Shown piece after piece: positions 9,983 through 19,086 of a stretch of 55,641 nt of DNA (its first letter is position 1; the number at the start of each line of letters is the position of its first letter). Location: NCBI RefSeq assembly GCF_012940005.1, contig NZ_SPMX01000020.1:1-55641 (forward strand), in the 5' to 3' direction. A program made the position numbers and the translations under genes. A model generated the notes under the pieces. That model saw nothing but the letters and a program-made list of their open reading frames with translations. It ran no database searches and was not told where the DNA came from. The DNA comes from Candidatus Accumulibacter contiguus. GTDB taxonomy: Bacteria > Pseudomonadota > Gammaproteobacteria > Burkholderiales > Rhodocyclaceae.

Positions 9983-10822
9983 GTGCTTGAAGAGATCGCA
10001 GCCAATCGCTGTTTCGGTGGCTGGCACCGGCGTTACCGCCATCGTTCGCAGGTGCTGCGCTGCGAGATGGTGTTTGCCGTCTATCTGCCGCCACAGGTGA
10101 CCAGCGGCAGCGTGCCGGCGTTGTACTGGCTTTCGGGGCTGACCTGCAGCGATGAGAACTTCATGCAGAAAGCCGGCGCAATGCGCGCCGCCGCCGAACT
10201 CGGGATCGCCCTGATCGCACCCGATACCAGTCCGCGTGGCCCCGGGGTACCGGGCGATCCGGACGGCGCCTGGGATTTCGGTCACGGCGCCGGTTTCTAC
10301 TTGAATGCCACGCAGGCGCCTTGGGCGGAACACTACCGGATGCACGACTACGTCGTCCACGAATTGCCGGAGCTGGTCGAGGCGAATCTGCCGGTCAACG
10401 CGTGCCGCGGCATCAGTGGCCATTCGATGGGCGGCCACGGCGCGCTGGTCTGCGCGCTGCGCAACCCCGGCCGTTACCGCTCGCTGTCCGCATTCGCGCC
10501 GATCAGCCACGCGCTCGCCAGCCCCTGGGGGCAGAAGGCGTTTGCACGCTATCTTGGCGAAGATCGTGTGGCATGGCGAGCCTGGGATGTCTGCGAACTG
10601 ATCGCCGGGGCAGAGGAACGCCTGCCTCTGCTGGTCGATCAGGGCGAAGCCGACGTATTTTTCAGCACGCAGTTGCAACCCGAGAAGCTGCGCCAGGCCT
10701 GTGTCGCCGCCGGCCATCCCTTGCGCCTGCGCCTGCATCCGGGCTACGACCACAGCTACTACTTCATCGCCAGTTTCATCGACGATCACCTGCATCATCA
10801 CGCGGCGGCGCTTATCGGCTGA
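9983..10822 (+). CDS. fghA: S-formylglutathione hydrolase
   Basis: 279 residues of the esterase D alpha/beta-hydrolase family. It hydrolyses S-formylglutathione to formate and glutathione. The nucleophile elbow is GHSMGGHGA with Ser148; the oxyanion region reads LYWLSGLTCSDENFMQKAGA, and the late catalytic residues lie in LVDQGEADVFF and GYDHSYYFIASFIDDH. The start is a GTG at 9983 preceded by GGAG; the homologous region begins within a few residues of it. It follows frmA with a 19-base gap and completes the formaldehyde-to-formate route. Confidence 0.96.
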   Translation: MLEEIAANRCFGGWHRRYRHRSQVLRCEMVFAVYLPPQVTSGSVPALYWLSGLTCSDENFMQKAGAMRAAAELGIALIAPDTSPRGPGVPGDPDGAWDFGHGAGFYLNATQAPWAEHYRMHDYVVHELPELVEANLPVNACRGISGHSMGGHGALVCALRNPGRYRSLSAFAPISHALASPWGQKAFARYLGEDRVAWRAWDVCELIAGAEERLPLLVDQGEADVFFSTQLQPEKLRQACVAAGHPLRLRLHPGYDHSYYFIASFIDDHLHHHAAALIG

Positions 10823-10885
10823 AGCGATCGCTGCCTCTTCAGTAGCCGAGCCGCCGCGGCAACCAGGTTGCGAGTTCGGGAATCA

Positions 10886-11968
10886 TCAGCGTCGTACTGC
10901 GCCGGCCGTTCCGGTCCAGACACGCAGGATGCGGTAGGGCGGCGTTCCCTGATCGCATGCGCCGGTAAAGGCCTGAGTCTTGTGCAACTGGTTGACTGAA
11001 ATATAGAGCCAGCTTTCTGCGCCAAACTGTACGCTGTCCGGCCAGTTCAGCAGGGGATTGCGAACCAGCGGCTGCAGCTCTCCGCGGGAATTGAGCCAAT
11101 CGATGCCATTCTCGTTGAGATTGGTAAAGAAGTGGTTACCTGCCGCATCGGTGGTGGCGCCATCGGAAAGCGGCTTGCGTCCAATCATTCGAATGGCGGC
11201 AGCGACATCGGCATCACTTCCTTCCCGCAACAAGCGGGTGGGTACGGCATACCAGTGGGTTCCGGACATCGCGCCAAAGAACAGCGTTTCACCATCAGCC
11301 GACAGGCCAATCGGATTGACGCCGACTTTTGCCGGCTTTCCGTCGAACAGGGTCGGCTTGCCACCAACCCGCATTTCCACGCCATCTTCTGCCTGCAGGC
11401 TGGAATGCCCCTGGAAACGCCGAATCTGGCCATCGTCGATGCGCAGGGCCAGCAGGGCAGGATTGTTGATATCCGACAGATAGATCCAACCGCGCTCGGC
11501 ATCCACCACGAGATCCTGGATGAAACTGTCCTTTGGCGCTACCGTGCTCGGCAGATCGATGCGCTTAAGCAGTTTTCCTGTCGCGATGTCAAAGCCCCAC
11601 AGCCGGCTCTTGCCAATGTTCAGGCCCATATCGGTGATCCACAGGCGCCCCTTGCCGTCCTGGGTGATCCCCAAGGGTGCATCAATGCGGCTATCGCCGC
11701 GATTGGACGCATTACTTTGCAGTTCTGCCGATGGCCAGGGACGGAAGGAATCTGGCCCGGTGATCTCGATCAATTGCAGGCCGGAAGGGACACCCAGCGG
11801 GTGCACCGTGGCAAACACCCGTCCGTCGACTGTGGCGGAGACATTGCCAGGGCGAATGGGTAATTCGGCCACGGTTTCGAGGGTCCCCACGGCTGGTGCA
11901 GCGGCAAGAAGCTGGGCGCCCACCGTCAGTGCGGCAGCTATGATGTTGCGAAGTATCGGGAGTTTCAT
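10886..11968 (-). CDS. Secreted major royal jelly protein/yellow-family beta-propeller
   Basis: 360 residues with a signal peptide (NIIAAALTVGAQLLAAAPAVG). The mature protein has blades reminiscent of the MRJP/yellow family, often annotated as L-dopachrome tautomerase-related. Visible elements include PLGITQDGKGRLWITDMG, DLVVDAERGWIYLSDI, NPIGLSADGETLFFGAMSG and the closing RNPLLNWPDSVQFG with ISVNQLHK. Bacterial members are periplasmic or extracellular proteins without a settled function, so no reaction is assigned. It converges with fghA and is transcribed divergently from the CoA-transferase gene. SMP-30/gluconolactonase-like proteins are a more distant alternative. Confidence 0.83.
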   Translation of the reverse strand: MKLPILRNIIAAALTVGAQLLAAAPAVGTLETVAELPIRPGNVSATVDGRVFATVHPLGVPSGLQLIEITGPDSFRPWPSAELQSNASNRGDSRIDAPLGITQDGKGRLWITDMGLNIGKSRLWGFDIATGKLLKRIDLPSTVAPKDSFIQDLVVDAERGWIYLSDINNPALLALRIDDGQIRRFQGHSSLQAEDGVEMRVGGKPTLFDGKPAKVGVNPIGLSADGETLFFGAMSGTHWYAVPTRLLREGSDADVAAAIRMIGRKPLSDGATTDAAGNHFFTNLNENGIDWLNSRGELQPLVRNPLLNWPDSVQFGAESWLYISVNQLHKTQAFTGACDQGTPPYRILRVWTGTAGAVRR

Positions 11969-12193
11969 GAGTAAATCCTCTGGATTGAGCTGCCACCTGG
12001 CAGAATGTCAAGTTCGATCACTGCCGAACACGGCGTGTCAATCAATCAGTCAATAGATGTAAACTCGATCTGTCAAGCAGCCAGACCTGATCGGGTCGAG
12101 GGCGGCGCTGACCCAGCAGCTGCCGCCGCAATGATTCTTTGATCGCTCGGTCCGGCGGCCGGACATCGGGAACATCAGCGAGAGGAAACCAGC

Positions 12194-14146
12194 ATGCGCA
12201 GCAAGATCGTTACTGCCGACGAAGCCATCGCCCTGATTCGGGATGGCGATACCCTGGCCAGTACCGGGTTCGTCCAGACCGGCTTCGCCGAGGCGTTGCT
12301 GTCGGCGCTGGAGCGCCGCTTCCTCGACACCGGCAGCCCAAAGAACCTGACCTTGTTCGCCGCCGCCGGCCAGGGCGACGGCAAGGCCCTGGGACTCAAT
12401 CACCTGGGCCATGCAGGCTTGCTGCGCCGGGTAGTGGCGGGCCATTGGGGACGCATGCCGAAGGTGGGGCAACTGGCACTGGGCAACCGCATCCAGGCCT
12501 ATAACCTGCCCCAGGGCATCATCTGTCAGTTGTTCCGGGATCTGGCCGCCGGCAAACCCGGTTCGTTCTCCAAGGTCGGACTGCATACCTTCGTCGATCC
12601 GCGCTACGATGGCGGCCGGGTCAATGCCGCCACTACCAGGGACATCGTCAGTCTGGTCGAAGTCGCCGGCGAAGAGTGGCTGTTCTACAAGGTCGGCAGC
12701 GTCAATGTTGCCTTCGTGCGTGGCACCACCGCCGATACCTTCGGCAATATATCGATGGAGCGCGAAGCACTGACCCTCAACAACCTCGCCATGGCGATGG
12801 CAGCCAAGAACAGTAACGGCATCGTGATCGCCCAGGTCGAACGAATTGCCGAGCGTAGCGGGCTACCGCCGCGGCAAATCAAGATTCCAGGGATTCTGGT
12901 CGATTGCGTGGTCGTGGCTGAACCGGCCCAGCACATGCAGACCCTGGCGACCCAGTACAACGCCGCCTACGCCGGCGAGTTCCGGGTTCCCCAGGCCAGC
13001 CTGGTGTCGACACCGCTGACCGAGCGCAAGATCATCGCCCGTCGTGCCGCTTTCGAATTGCCGCCCAACGGCATCATCAATCTGGGGGTCGGCATGCCCG
13101 AAGGCGTGGCGACGGTCGCCAAGGAGGAGCGGATCTCGCACCTGCTGACGCTGACCGTGGAATCCGGCCTGATCGGCGGGATTCCATCGACCGGAGGTGA
13201 CTTCGGGACCGGGGTCAACATGGATGCGGTGATCGACGAGAATCAGCAGTTCGACTTCTACGATGGTGGCGGCCTCGACATGGCTTGTCTTGGCATGGCC
13301 GAGTGCGATGCTGCCGGCAACGTCAACGTCAGCCGCTTCGGCGGTCGCCTGACCGGCGCCGGCGGTTTCATCAACATCAGCCAGAATGCTCGCCTCGTGG
13401 TGTTCGTCGGCACCTTCACCGGCAATGGCCTGCGGGTCGAGGTCGATGACGGCAAGCTGCGGATCGTCGAGGAGGGCCGGCAGCGCAAGTTCCTCAAGCA
13501 GGTCGGGCAAATCACCTTCAATGGCCAGTATGCCTATGATCGCGACAAACCGGTCTATTACGTCACCGAACGCTGCGTATTCCGCCGGGTCCGGGGCGGG
13601 CTGGCGCTGATCGAGGTGGCGCCGGGCATCGACGTAGACCGGGACATCCTGCCGAACATGGACTTCGCGCCGATCGTCGGAGAATACGGCGAGATGGATG
13701 CCCGCATCTTCAACGCCAACCCGATGGGTCTGGAGGCTGAACTGCTCAACCTGTCGTTGCCGGAACGGGTCATTTACGATCCCGAGCGCAACATCCTGTT
13801 CCTCAACTTCGAGGGCATGCATGTCCGGGTGGTCGAGGACGTGCAGGCGATCTGGGACATTTGCGAGCTGCGCTGCCGGGCAGCCGGCAAGCGGGTCGGC
13901 GTGATCATCAATTACGACCGGTTTCGGATCAATCAGGACATGTACGACGCCTATGCCGAAATGGACCGCTACTTTCTCGCCAATTATTTCAGTCAGATCA
14001 CCCGCTACGCCACCAGTGCCTTCCTGCGCGCCAAGCTGGGCGAGGCCTTTTCCGCGCGCAGCATCGCTCCCCACGTCTTCGAGCGCCGAGAGGAGGCTCA
14101 GGCTTTCCTGGCCGGGCGTGGCGGTGACAGCAGCGGCCCGACCTGA
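12194..14146 (+). CDS. Acyl-CoA:acetate/3-ketoacid (propionate-type) CoA-transferase, alpha-beta fusion with C-terminal extension
   Basis: 650 residues. Family I CoA-transferase with both subunits in one chain: the N-terminal half begins IVTADEAIALIRDGDTL, and the second half carries the catalytic glutamate in TVESGLIGG (Glu323) after LGVGMPEGVA. The enzyme moves CoA between short-chain acids by a glutamyl-CoA intermediate; propionate, acetate or acetoacetate are plausible. The core family ends near residue 520. About 115 extra residues follow (from NANPMGLEAELLNLSLPERVI onward), ending in RREEAQAFLAGRGG. The ATG at 12194 follows GAGAGGAAACC. The gene stands alone between divergent and downstream neighbours. 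In an Accumulibacter-like organism it could feed propionyl- and acetyl-CoA into polyhydroxyalkanoate turnover; this is inference. Confidence 0.9.
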   Translation: MRSKIVTADEAIALIRDGDTLASTGFVQTGFAEALLSALERRFLDTGSPKNLTLFAAAGQGDGKALGLNHLGHAGLLRRVVAGHWGRMPKVGQLALGNRIQAYNLPQGIICQLFRDLAAGKPGSFSKVGLHTFVDPRYDGGRVNAATTRDIVSLVEVAGEEWLFYKVGSVNVAFVRGTTADTFGNISMEREALTLNNLAMAMAAKNSNGIVIAQVERIAERSGLPPRQIKIPGILVDCVVVAEPAQHMQTLATQYNAAYAGEFRVPQASLVSTPLTERKIIARRAAFELPPNGIINLGVGMPEGVATVAKEERISHLLTLTVESGLIGGIPSTGGDFGTGVNMDAVIDENQQFDFYDGGGLDMACLGMAECDAAGNVNVSRFGGRLTGAGGFINISQNARLVVFVGTFTGNGLRVEVDDGKLRIVEEGRQRKFLKQVGQITFNGQYAYDRDKPVYYVTERCVFRRVRGGLALIEVAPGIDVDRDILPNMDFAPIVGEYGEMDARIFNANPMGLEAELLNLSLPERVIYDPERNILFLNFEGMHVRVVEDVQAIWDICELRCRAAGKRVGVIINYDRFRINQDMYDAYAEMDRYFLANYFSQITRYATSAFLRAKLGEAFSARSIAPHVFERREEAQAFLAGRGGDSSGPT

Positions 14147-14309
14147 CCCCGATCATCGCCTTCAACCGCCTCGGCCGAGCAGCCCATCACCCTGCAGGCG
14201 TCAACAGCACTCGGAAAACCGATGAACCAGGGCCGTGCGCGTAGTAAGATGGCCGCTCAAAGGGGCAAGCCCTTGAGCCCGCAAACCTTCAACCCGTCAG
14301 GAAGTGACC

Positions 14310-15008
14310 ATGCTCAAGCTGTTCATTGGCAACAAAAACTACTCTTCGTGGTCGATGCGCACCGGGGTGCTCATCAAGCAGGCAGACATCGCCTGCGAAG
14401 AAGTCGTCGTGCGCTTCGACTCCTTCGCTGCCGGTTCAAACTTCAGGCAGATCATCGATGCCATCAGTCCCACGGGCAAGGTGCCGGTCCTGGTGGACAC
14501 GGACGTGGTCAACGGACTGGTAGTCTGGGATACCCTGGCGATTGCCGAGTACCTGGCCGAGAAGTTTCCGGAAAAGGCTTTGTGGCCGCGAGATGTGGCG
14601 GCACGGGCGCAGGCCCGCAGCGTGTGTGCCGAAATGCATTCCGGTTTTACAGGCTTGCGCTCCAACTGTCCCATGAACATCGAGGCATCACTCCGCGAAA
14701 CCGGTCAGCTCGTCTGGCGTGACCAGCCGGCCGTGCGTGCCGATGTGAAACGTATCGTTCGCATGTGGAGTGAGCTGCTGCGCGCGTCCGGCGGGCCGAT
14801 GCTATTTGGCGATTTCTCGATTGCCGATGCCTACTTCGCCCCGGTGGTGATGCGACTGAAAACCTATTTCTTGCCCGTGGCGCTGGACGTGGCTGCGTAC
14901 ATGGAGCGCGTGTGTGCCTTGCCGGGCGTGCAAGCGTGGGTCGATGGCGCCCTGGCCGAAAAAGACTTCCTCGATTTCGAAGAACCCTATCGCTTAAGCT
15001 CGTCATAG
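14310..15008 (+). CDS. Glutathione S-transferase family protein
   Basis: 232 residues. The thioredoxin-like N-terminal domain begins MLKLFIGNKNYSSWSMR, with Ser at the position where bacterial GSTs of this subgroup activate glutathione. SPTGKVPVLVD holds the cis-proline and is followed by VWDTLAIAEYLAEKFP. The C-terminal helical domain contains SIADAYFAPVVMRL. The ATG at 14310 is chosen because AGGAA ends 6 bases upstream; a GTG two codons earlier is less likely. The product could detoxify electrophiles or be a maleylacetoacetate-isomerase-like enzyme; no substrate is visible. Confidence 0.87.
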   Translation: MLKLFIGNKNYSSWSMRTGVLIKQADIACEEVVVRFDSFAAGSNFRQIIDAISPTGKVPVLVDTDVVNGLVVWDTLAIAEYLAEKFPEKALWPRDVAARAQARSVCAEMHSGFTGLRSNCPMNIEASLRETGQLVWRDQPAVRADVKRIVRMWSELLRASGGPMLFGDFSIADAYFAPVVMRLKTYFLPVALDVAAYMERVCALPGVQAWVDGALAEKDFLDFEEPYRLSSS

Positions 15009-15043
15009 CGAGCTACTTCTCCGGTCGGCACGCAGATGACGCG

Positions 15044-15640
15044 TCATCCTGGAAACAGCGGCCGCCGCTTCGCATGTTGAGGCTTGACTGCCTTTCCCTG
15101 CAATTGCGCGTATCCCAGGCCGCCAAGCAGCAGCACGATGATCGCCAGCGCGCTTGCCGGCGAGGATTCGCCGTCCTGACCGCTGCTCGGGATGACCTGG
15201 CGCAGCATGGCGATGTCGTTGGTATTGAGGATGCCGCCATATTCCGACTGCGAACTGTCGATGTTCCCCAGCCGCTGTGCCCACAGGTCGGCCTGGCCCA
15301 GTCCGAGATCGCTCTGCGTGGTGCGCGCGCTGTGGTAGCCGTTGGCGTCGGCGACCACCACCCGGGATCTGCTGTCGAAAAGCATACTCTGGGAGCCGGC
15401 GAGGCCAAGTGTGCTGACCTGCGTGCGGATCTGGTCGAGGTCGAGGGAATCGGCACTATCGCTCCCTGCCTGGATGCTGCCGGCCATGGCCTGAACCGGG
15501 CTGGGCAGGTAGAGCGTCAGGCCTTTGTCTACGCGCGCGCTGCCCGGCAGGAAATGGGCAGCGGCAACGCTATTGACTGCAAGGACTGCGGTTGCGACGA
15601 TCATCAGTACCTGGGGAAGAGATGGGAGAGCGAATTTCAT
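15044..15640 (-). CDS. Predicted secreted or membrane-anchored protein of unknown function, next to exosortase-associated genes
   Basis: 198 residues, not recognised. The N-terminus is a signal sequence (LPQVLMIVATAVLAVNSVAAAHFLPG). The middle is a soluble region with SLDLDQIRTQVSTLGLAGS, VVVADANGYHSARTTQSDLGLG and SEYGGILNTNDIAMLRQVIP. A second hydrophobic helix lies close to the C-terminus (ALAIIVLLLGGLGYAQL) before a basic tail KPQHAKRRPLFPG. The layout of signal, small domain, helix and basic tail resembles sorted surface proteins, but the canonical PEP motif is absent. The ATG at 15640 is chosen because AGGAG lies 7 bases upstream; the frame extends further but would overlap the next gene. 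It lies 125 bases after the PLP decarboxylase gene on the same strand. Confidence 0.65.
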   Translation of the reverse strand: MKFALPSLPQVLMIVATAVLAVNSVAAAHFLPGSARVDKGLTLYLPSPVQAMAGSIQAGSDSADSLDLDQIRTQVSTLGLAGSQSMLFDSRSRVVVADANGYHSARTTQSDLGLGQADLWAQRLGNIDSSQSEYGGILNTNDIAMLRQVIPSSGQDGESSPASALAIIVLLLGGLGYAQLQGKAVKPQHAKRRPLFPG

Positions 15641-15765
15641 GGGGGTTCTCCTGGATATCCTGATCAGGTAAACGTCGCCTGGATCTTTTTCTTGAGGGTC
15701 ACCCTGAAAATTTTTCTGAGAAGAAGCGCTTGGATCGTCCGATTGCTGAGCGCCTTCGCTGGCGC

Positions 15766-17004
15766 TCAGACCAGCAATTCGACACAGGCGGGATGTCCGA
15801 GAAAGGCCTGCGGGCTGGCCGTAAAACCATAAGCGCCGGATTGGAAGATCACGACCAGATCTCCGACCTGTGCCTCGGCCAGTTCCATTCGGTCCGCCAG
15901 CAAGTCGAGCGGCGTGCACAGCGGACCCACTACCGATACCGTTTCAAGTTCGGTTGGCGTCATCCGGTTGCCGATGGCGACCGGGTAGTTCTTGCGGATC
16001 ACCTGGCCGAAGTTGCCCGATGCGGAGAGATGGTGGTGCAGTCCGCCGTCGCAGACCAGAAAGGTGTGCGCGCGCGAGACCTTGCGATCGACGATGCGGG
16101 CGACGTAGATGCCGGCTTCCCCCACCAGATAACGCCCCAGTTCGATGAGCAGTTCGGCAGCGGGCAATTCGCGGCCGGCCCGTTCGACGATGCTGGCGAG
16201 ATGGGCACCGATTGGCGCCAGGTCGAGCGGCTGCTCGCCTGGGAAGTAGGGGATGCCAAAACCACCGCCGAGGTTGAGGAAACGGACGGTTGACGGCGCA
16301 GACTGTGCGAGGCGCAGCGCCAGTTCATAGCTTTTGCCCTGGGCTTCGACGATGGCTTCCGGTTTGAGATTCTGTGAGCCGGCAAAGAGGTGGAAGCCTT
16401 CAAAGGCCAGGCCGCTGCGGCCGACCTCGGCCAGGAGTTCGGGCACCTGCTCGGCGTCTACACCAAACGGCTTGGCACCGCCGCCCATCTTCATTCCCGA
16501 GCTTTTGAGTTCGAAGTCGGGATTCACGCGCACGGCAATGCGTGCCGTGTAACCGGTCGCGTCGCTGATTGCTGCCAGTTCCGCAACCTCGCGAAATGAT
16601 TCGATGTTGATCAGGATGCCGGCAGCGACCGCCTGCTGCAATTCGCTGCGTCGTTTGCCTGGGCCGGCAAAGCTGATGTCGCGCGGATTCACCCCGGCGT
16701 CGAGAGCGACCTGCAGTTCGCCAGCCGATGCCACGTCGATGCCATCGACCAGGCCGGCCATGTGGCAGACCAGCGCCGGCATCGGGTTGGCCTTCATCGC
16801 ATAGTGCAGTTTCAGGGTCGCCGGCAGCGCTGCCCGCAGTTCGCCGACGCGTTGCGTGAGCAAGTGCCGATCGTAAGCATAAAAAGGCGTTTGCCCGACA
16901 CGCGCGGCGAGTCGCGAAAGCGGCATGCCGCCGACGACGAGTTCGCCGTCCTGTACCGGCAACTGGCGCATCGGCGCATGCACCGGGGAGCTTCGTTTAT
17001 TCAC
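15766..17004 (-). CDS. PLP-dependent decarboxylase, exosortase A system-associated
   Basis: 412 residues of the fold III (alanine-racemase-like) PLP enzymes related to diaminopimelate and ornithine decarboxylases. The PLP lysine is in KLHYAMKANPMPALV (Lys71). GGGFGIPYF binds phosphate, and the cysteine in VVGPLCTPLDLLAD is the catalytic residue donated across the dimer. This subgroup is known from EPS/exosortase A loci, where it occurs together with an AMP-forming ligase. The GTG at 17004 overlaps the end of that ligase gene by 8 bases and has AGGTGG upstream; the longer open frame upstream is the ligase gene read in another frame. Its substrate in the EPS pathway is not known. Confidence 0.9.
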   Translation of the reverse strand: MNKRSSPVHAPMRQLPVQDGELVVGGMPLSRLAARVGQTPFYAYDRHLLTQRVGELRAALPATLKLHYAMKANPMPALVCHMAGLVDGIDVASAGELQVALDAGVNPRDISFAGPGKRRSELQQAVAAGILINIESFREVAELAAISDATGYTARIAVRVNPDFELKSSGMKMGGGAKPFGVDAEQVPELLAEVGRSGLAFEGFHLFAGSQNLKPEAIVEAQGKSYELALRLAQSAPSTVRFLNLGGGFGIPYFPGEQPLDLAPIGAHLASIVERAGRELPAAELLIELGRYLVGEAGIYVARIVDRKVSRAHTFLVCDGGLHHHLSASGNFGQVIRKNYPVAIGNRMTPTELETVSVVGPLCTPLDLLADRMELAEAQVGDLVVIFQSGAYGFTASPQAFLGHPACVELLV

Positions 17005-18604
17005 CTGCGGCCACCTCTGTCGCGAGAAATTCAATGGCCAGGGCCTTGCGGTCGATCTTGCCGTTGGGGTTGCGTGGCAGGGGGCCTGGCCGCACGACAA
17101 TGCCCGCCGGCACCATGTATGCGGGCATCCGGCTACGGCAGTCAGCGAGCAGGCTGGCGGTATCGAGACTGTCGCCCGCGGCCGGCGTGGCAATCACCTG
17201 GATGGCCTGCCCGAGCGTCGCGTGATCCACGCCGAAGGCAACGCACTCACCGACCAGGCGAGTGGCGTAGATCACCTCCTCGACCTCGGTGGGGCTGACC
17301 CGGTAGCCCGAGGTTTTCATCATTTCGTCGCGGCGACCGATGAAATAGAGGAAACCCTCCTCATCCTGGCGCACGGTGTCACCCGAAAACACGGCGATTT
17401 CGGGCAGCACCAGACCGGCATCGCGGCCCGGCATGTTCGCGGGCAGCGGTTTGTAGCGCTCGGCGGTCTTTTCATGGTCGTTCCAGTAACCCATGCCCAC
17501 CAGCGCACCGCGATGGACGAGTTCGCCTGGTTCGTTGGCCGCACAGGGCGAGCCATCTTCGCGCAAAACGAGTATTTCGGCGTTGGGGATGGCCTTGCCG
17601 ATCGAGTCCGGGCGTCGGTCCACCTCCTCCGGCGGCAGGTAGGTCGAACGGAAGGCTTCCGTCAGACCGTACATCAGATAGGGCTTGCTCTCCGGCAGGC
17701 GCGCGCGCAAGGCGGCCAGAGTCTCGCGCGGCATGCGCCCGCCGGTATTGGCGAAATAGCGCAGGTGTTTTCCGATGACCTCTGGCCAGGCGAGTTGCGA
17801 GAGCTGAATGTAGAGGGGAGGCACCGCCGTCAGCCCGGTCACGCTTTCGCGCGCCAGTGCCTTGAGCACGTCCTGGGGCAACAGGTAATTGAGCAGCACG
17901 ACGCGCGCACCGGCGTGGAATGCCGTAGTCAACTGGCTGAAGCCGGCATCGAAAGACAGCGGCAGGGCGGCCAGCAGTGTGTCTTCGGCGCTGTTTTCGA
18001 GATAGCTCGCGACGCTTAGGGCGCCGGCGACCATATTGCGGTGCGAAAGTACGACCCCTTTCGGTTTGCCGGTACTTCCCGAGGTGTAGAGGATGGCTGC
18101 CATATCGGTGTCGATGACGCGGTGGCCAGTTTGTGCGGCCGCCTGCAACAGATCGCCCCAGCCCAGGTAGGCGAGCGGAGCAGGGCCCGCAGGCAAGGGG
18201 TCGGCATTGACCAGGATGACGTGCCGCAGATCATGGCAGACGGGAAGAGCAGCAGACAGCAGCGACAGACGTTCGGGAGAGGTGACGAGCGCCCGCACAT
18301 TGCAGTCGCGCATGATGTAGGCCACCTGTTCGGCCTTGAGCAAGGGGTTCAGCGGCACGAAGACGCAGCCAGCGGCAGTGGTGCCAAAACTTGCAACGAC
18401 GGTTTCCAGCCGCTTCTCGAGGTAGATGGCCACCCGCTCGCCGCGTTGCAGGCCGAGGCCAACGAGACCGCTGACGAAACCGGCAATGGCCTGCTGGAGT
18501 TTTCCGTAGCTCATCGACTGTTTGCCGTAAGTCAGCGCGACAGCGTCCGTCTGACGATTGGCAGATCTCTGGATCAACTCATGGAGCAGGCTTGCATCAG
18601 TCAT
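16997..18604 (-). CDS. AMP-forming acyl-CoA ligase, exosortase A system-associated
   Basis: 535 residues of the ANL adenylate-forming superfamily. The ATP-binding loop is ILYTSGSTGKPKGVVLSH, the A5 region YLMYGLTEAFRSTYL, the hinge GRRDEMMKTSGYRVSP, and the acylating lysine lies in NPNGKIDRKAL near the C-terminus. The set fits the ligases paired with the PLP decarboxylase in exosortase A regions. In such loci a small acyl carrier protein gene usually accompanies them; none is visible here. MTDASLLHEL at 18604 is taken as start because it aligns with the beginning of the ANL domain; an ATG 15 codons upstream is possible. The two genes overlap and are certainly co-transcribed. Confidence 0.9.
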   Translation of the reverse strand: MTDASLLHELIQRSANRQTDAVALTYGKQSMSYGKLQQAIAGFVSGLVGLGLQRGERVAIYLEKRLETVVASFGTTAAGCVFVPLNPLLKAEQVAYIMRDCNVRALVTSPERLSLLSAALPVCHDLRHVILVNADPLPAGPAPLAYLGWGDLLQAAAQTGHRVIDTDMAAILYTSGSTGKPKGVVLSHRNMVAGALSVASYLENSAEDTLLAALPLSFDAGFSQLTTAFHAGARVVLLNYLLPQDVLKALARESVTGLTAVPPLYIQLSQLAWPEVIGKHLRYFANTGGRMPRETLAALRARLPESKPYLMYGLTEAFRSTYLPPEEVDRRPDSIGKAIPNAEILVLREDGSPCAANEPGELVHRGALVGMGYWNDHEKTAERYKPLPANMPGRDAGLVLPEIAVFSGDTVRQDEEGFLYFIGRRDEMMKTSGYRVSPTEVEEVIYATRLVGECVAFGVDHATLGQAIQVIATPAAGDSLDTASLLADCRSRMPAYMVPAGIVVRPGPLPRNPNGKIDRKALAIEFLATEVAAGE

Positions 18605-18772
18605 TTTTATGGCATGCCGGGTCAAATGGATGGAGGCGAATTCTAGCAAGTTCTGGTGGATTCGGGAGTTCCCATGCTGGCGTAAGCAGGAAGTAAGTAT
18701 TGGTCTTTATGATTAGATCGAAGTCATGATAAGTGACTCGACACTGGGAATTTTTTTGAGGAGGAGACAATA

Positions 18773-19086
18773 GTGAGCGAAGACGTCGTTGCACGGATTG
18801 AGGCCAATCCGAAGTATCACGAGCTGGTGCATAAGCGCAATTCATTCGGCTATATCCTGTCGGCCCTGATGATCATTGTCTACTACGGCTATATCCTGTT
18901 GATTGCTTTCAACAAGGAATGGCTGGCTGGCAAGCTGGGTGCCGGCATGGTCACGTCGATCGGGATCCGCTGGGGGTGGGGGTGATCATCTTCACGATCG
19001 TCGTCACCAACATCTATGTCCGTCGTGCCAACACCGAGTTCGACGATATGAATGCCGAGATCCTCAGGGAGGCCAACAAGAGATGA
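18773..19086 (+). CDS. DUF485 family inner-membrane protein, interrupted by a single-base frameshift
   Basis: DUF485 proteins (about 100 residues, two helices) are encoded directly before actP in many proteobacteria. Here the frame starts [19 protein letters not shown] with the first helix [16 protein letters not shown]. Near 18966-18968 one base, probably a C, is missing. The literal frame therefore ends after SIGIRWGWG at 18985. With the base restored the sequence continues [20 protein letters not shown] and [14 protein letters not shown], to TGA at 19084-19086. That gives 104 residues and an ATGA overlap with actP. The perfect family match across the break and intact coupling suggest a sequence error or a very recent mutation. 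GGAGGAG lies upstream of the start. Confidence 0.85.

Noticed and set aside
12863-14074. Open frame of 403 codons antisense to the CoA-transferase gene
   Set aside because: Shadow of a conserved gene, with an Asp/His/Gln-rich composition typical of antisense frames.
15641-15919. N-terminal extension of the small secreted protein
   Set aside because: The extended frame lies over the decarboxylase gene and reads as shadow sequence; the ATG at 15640 has a strong ribosome-binding site and begins a signal peptide.
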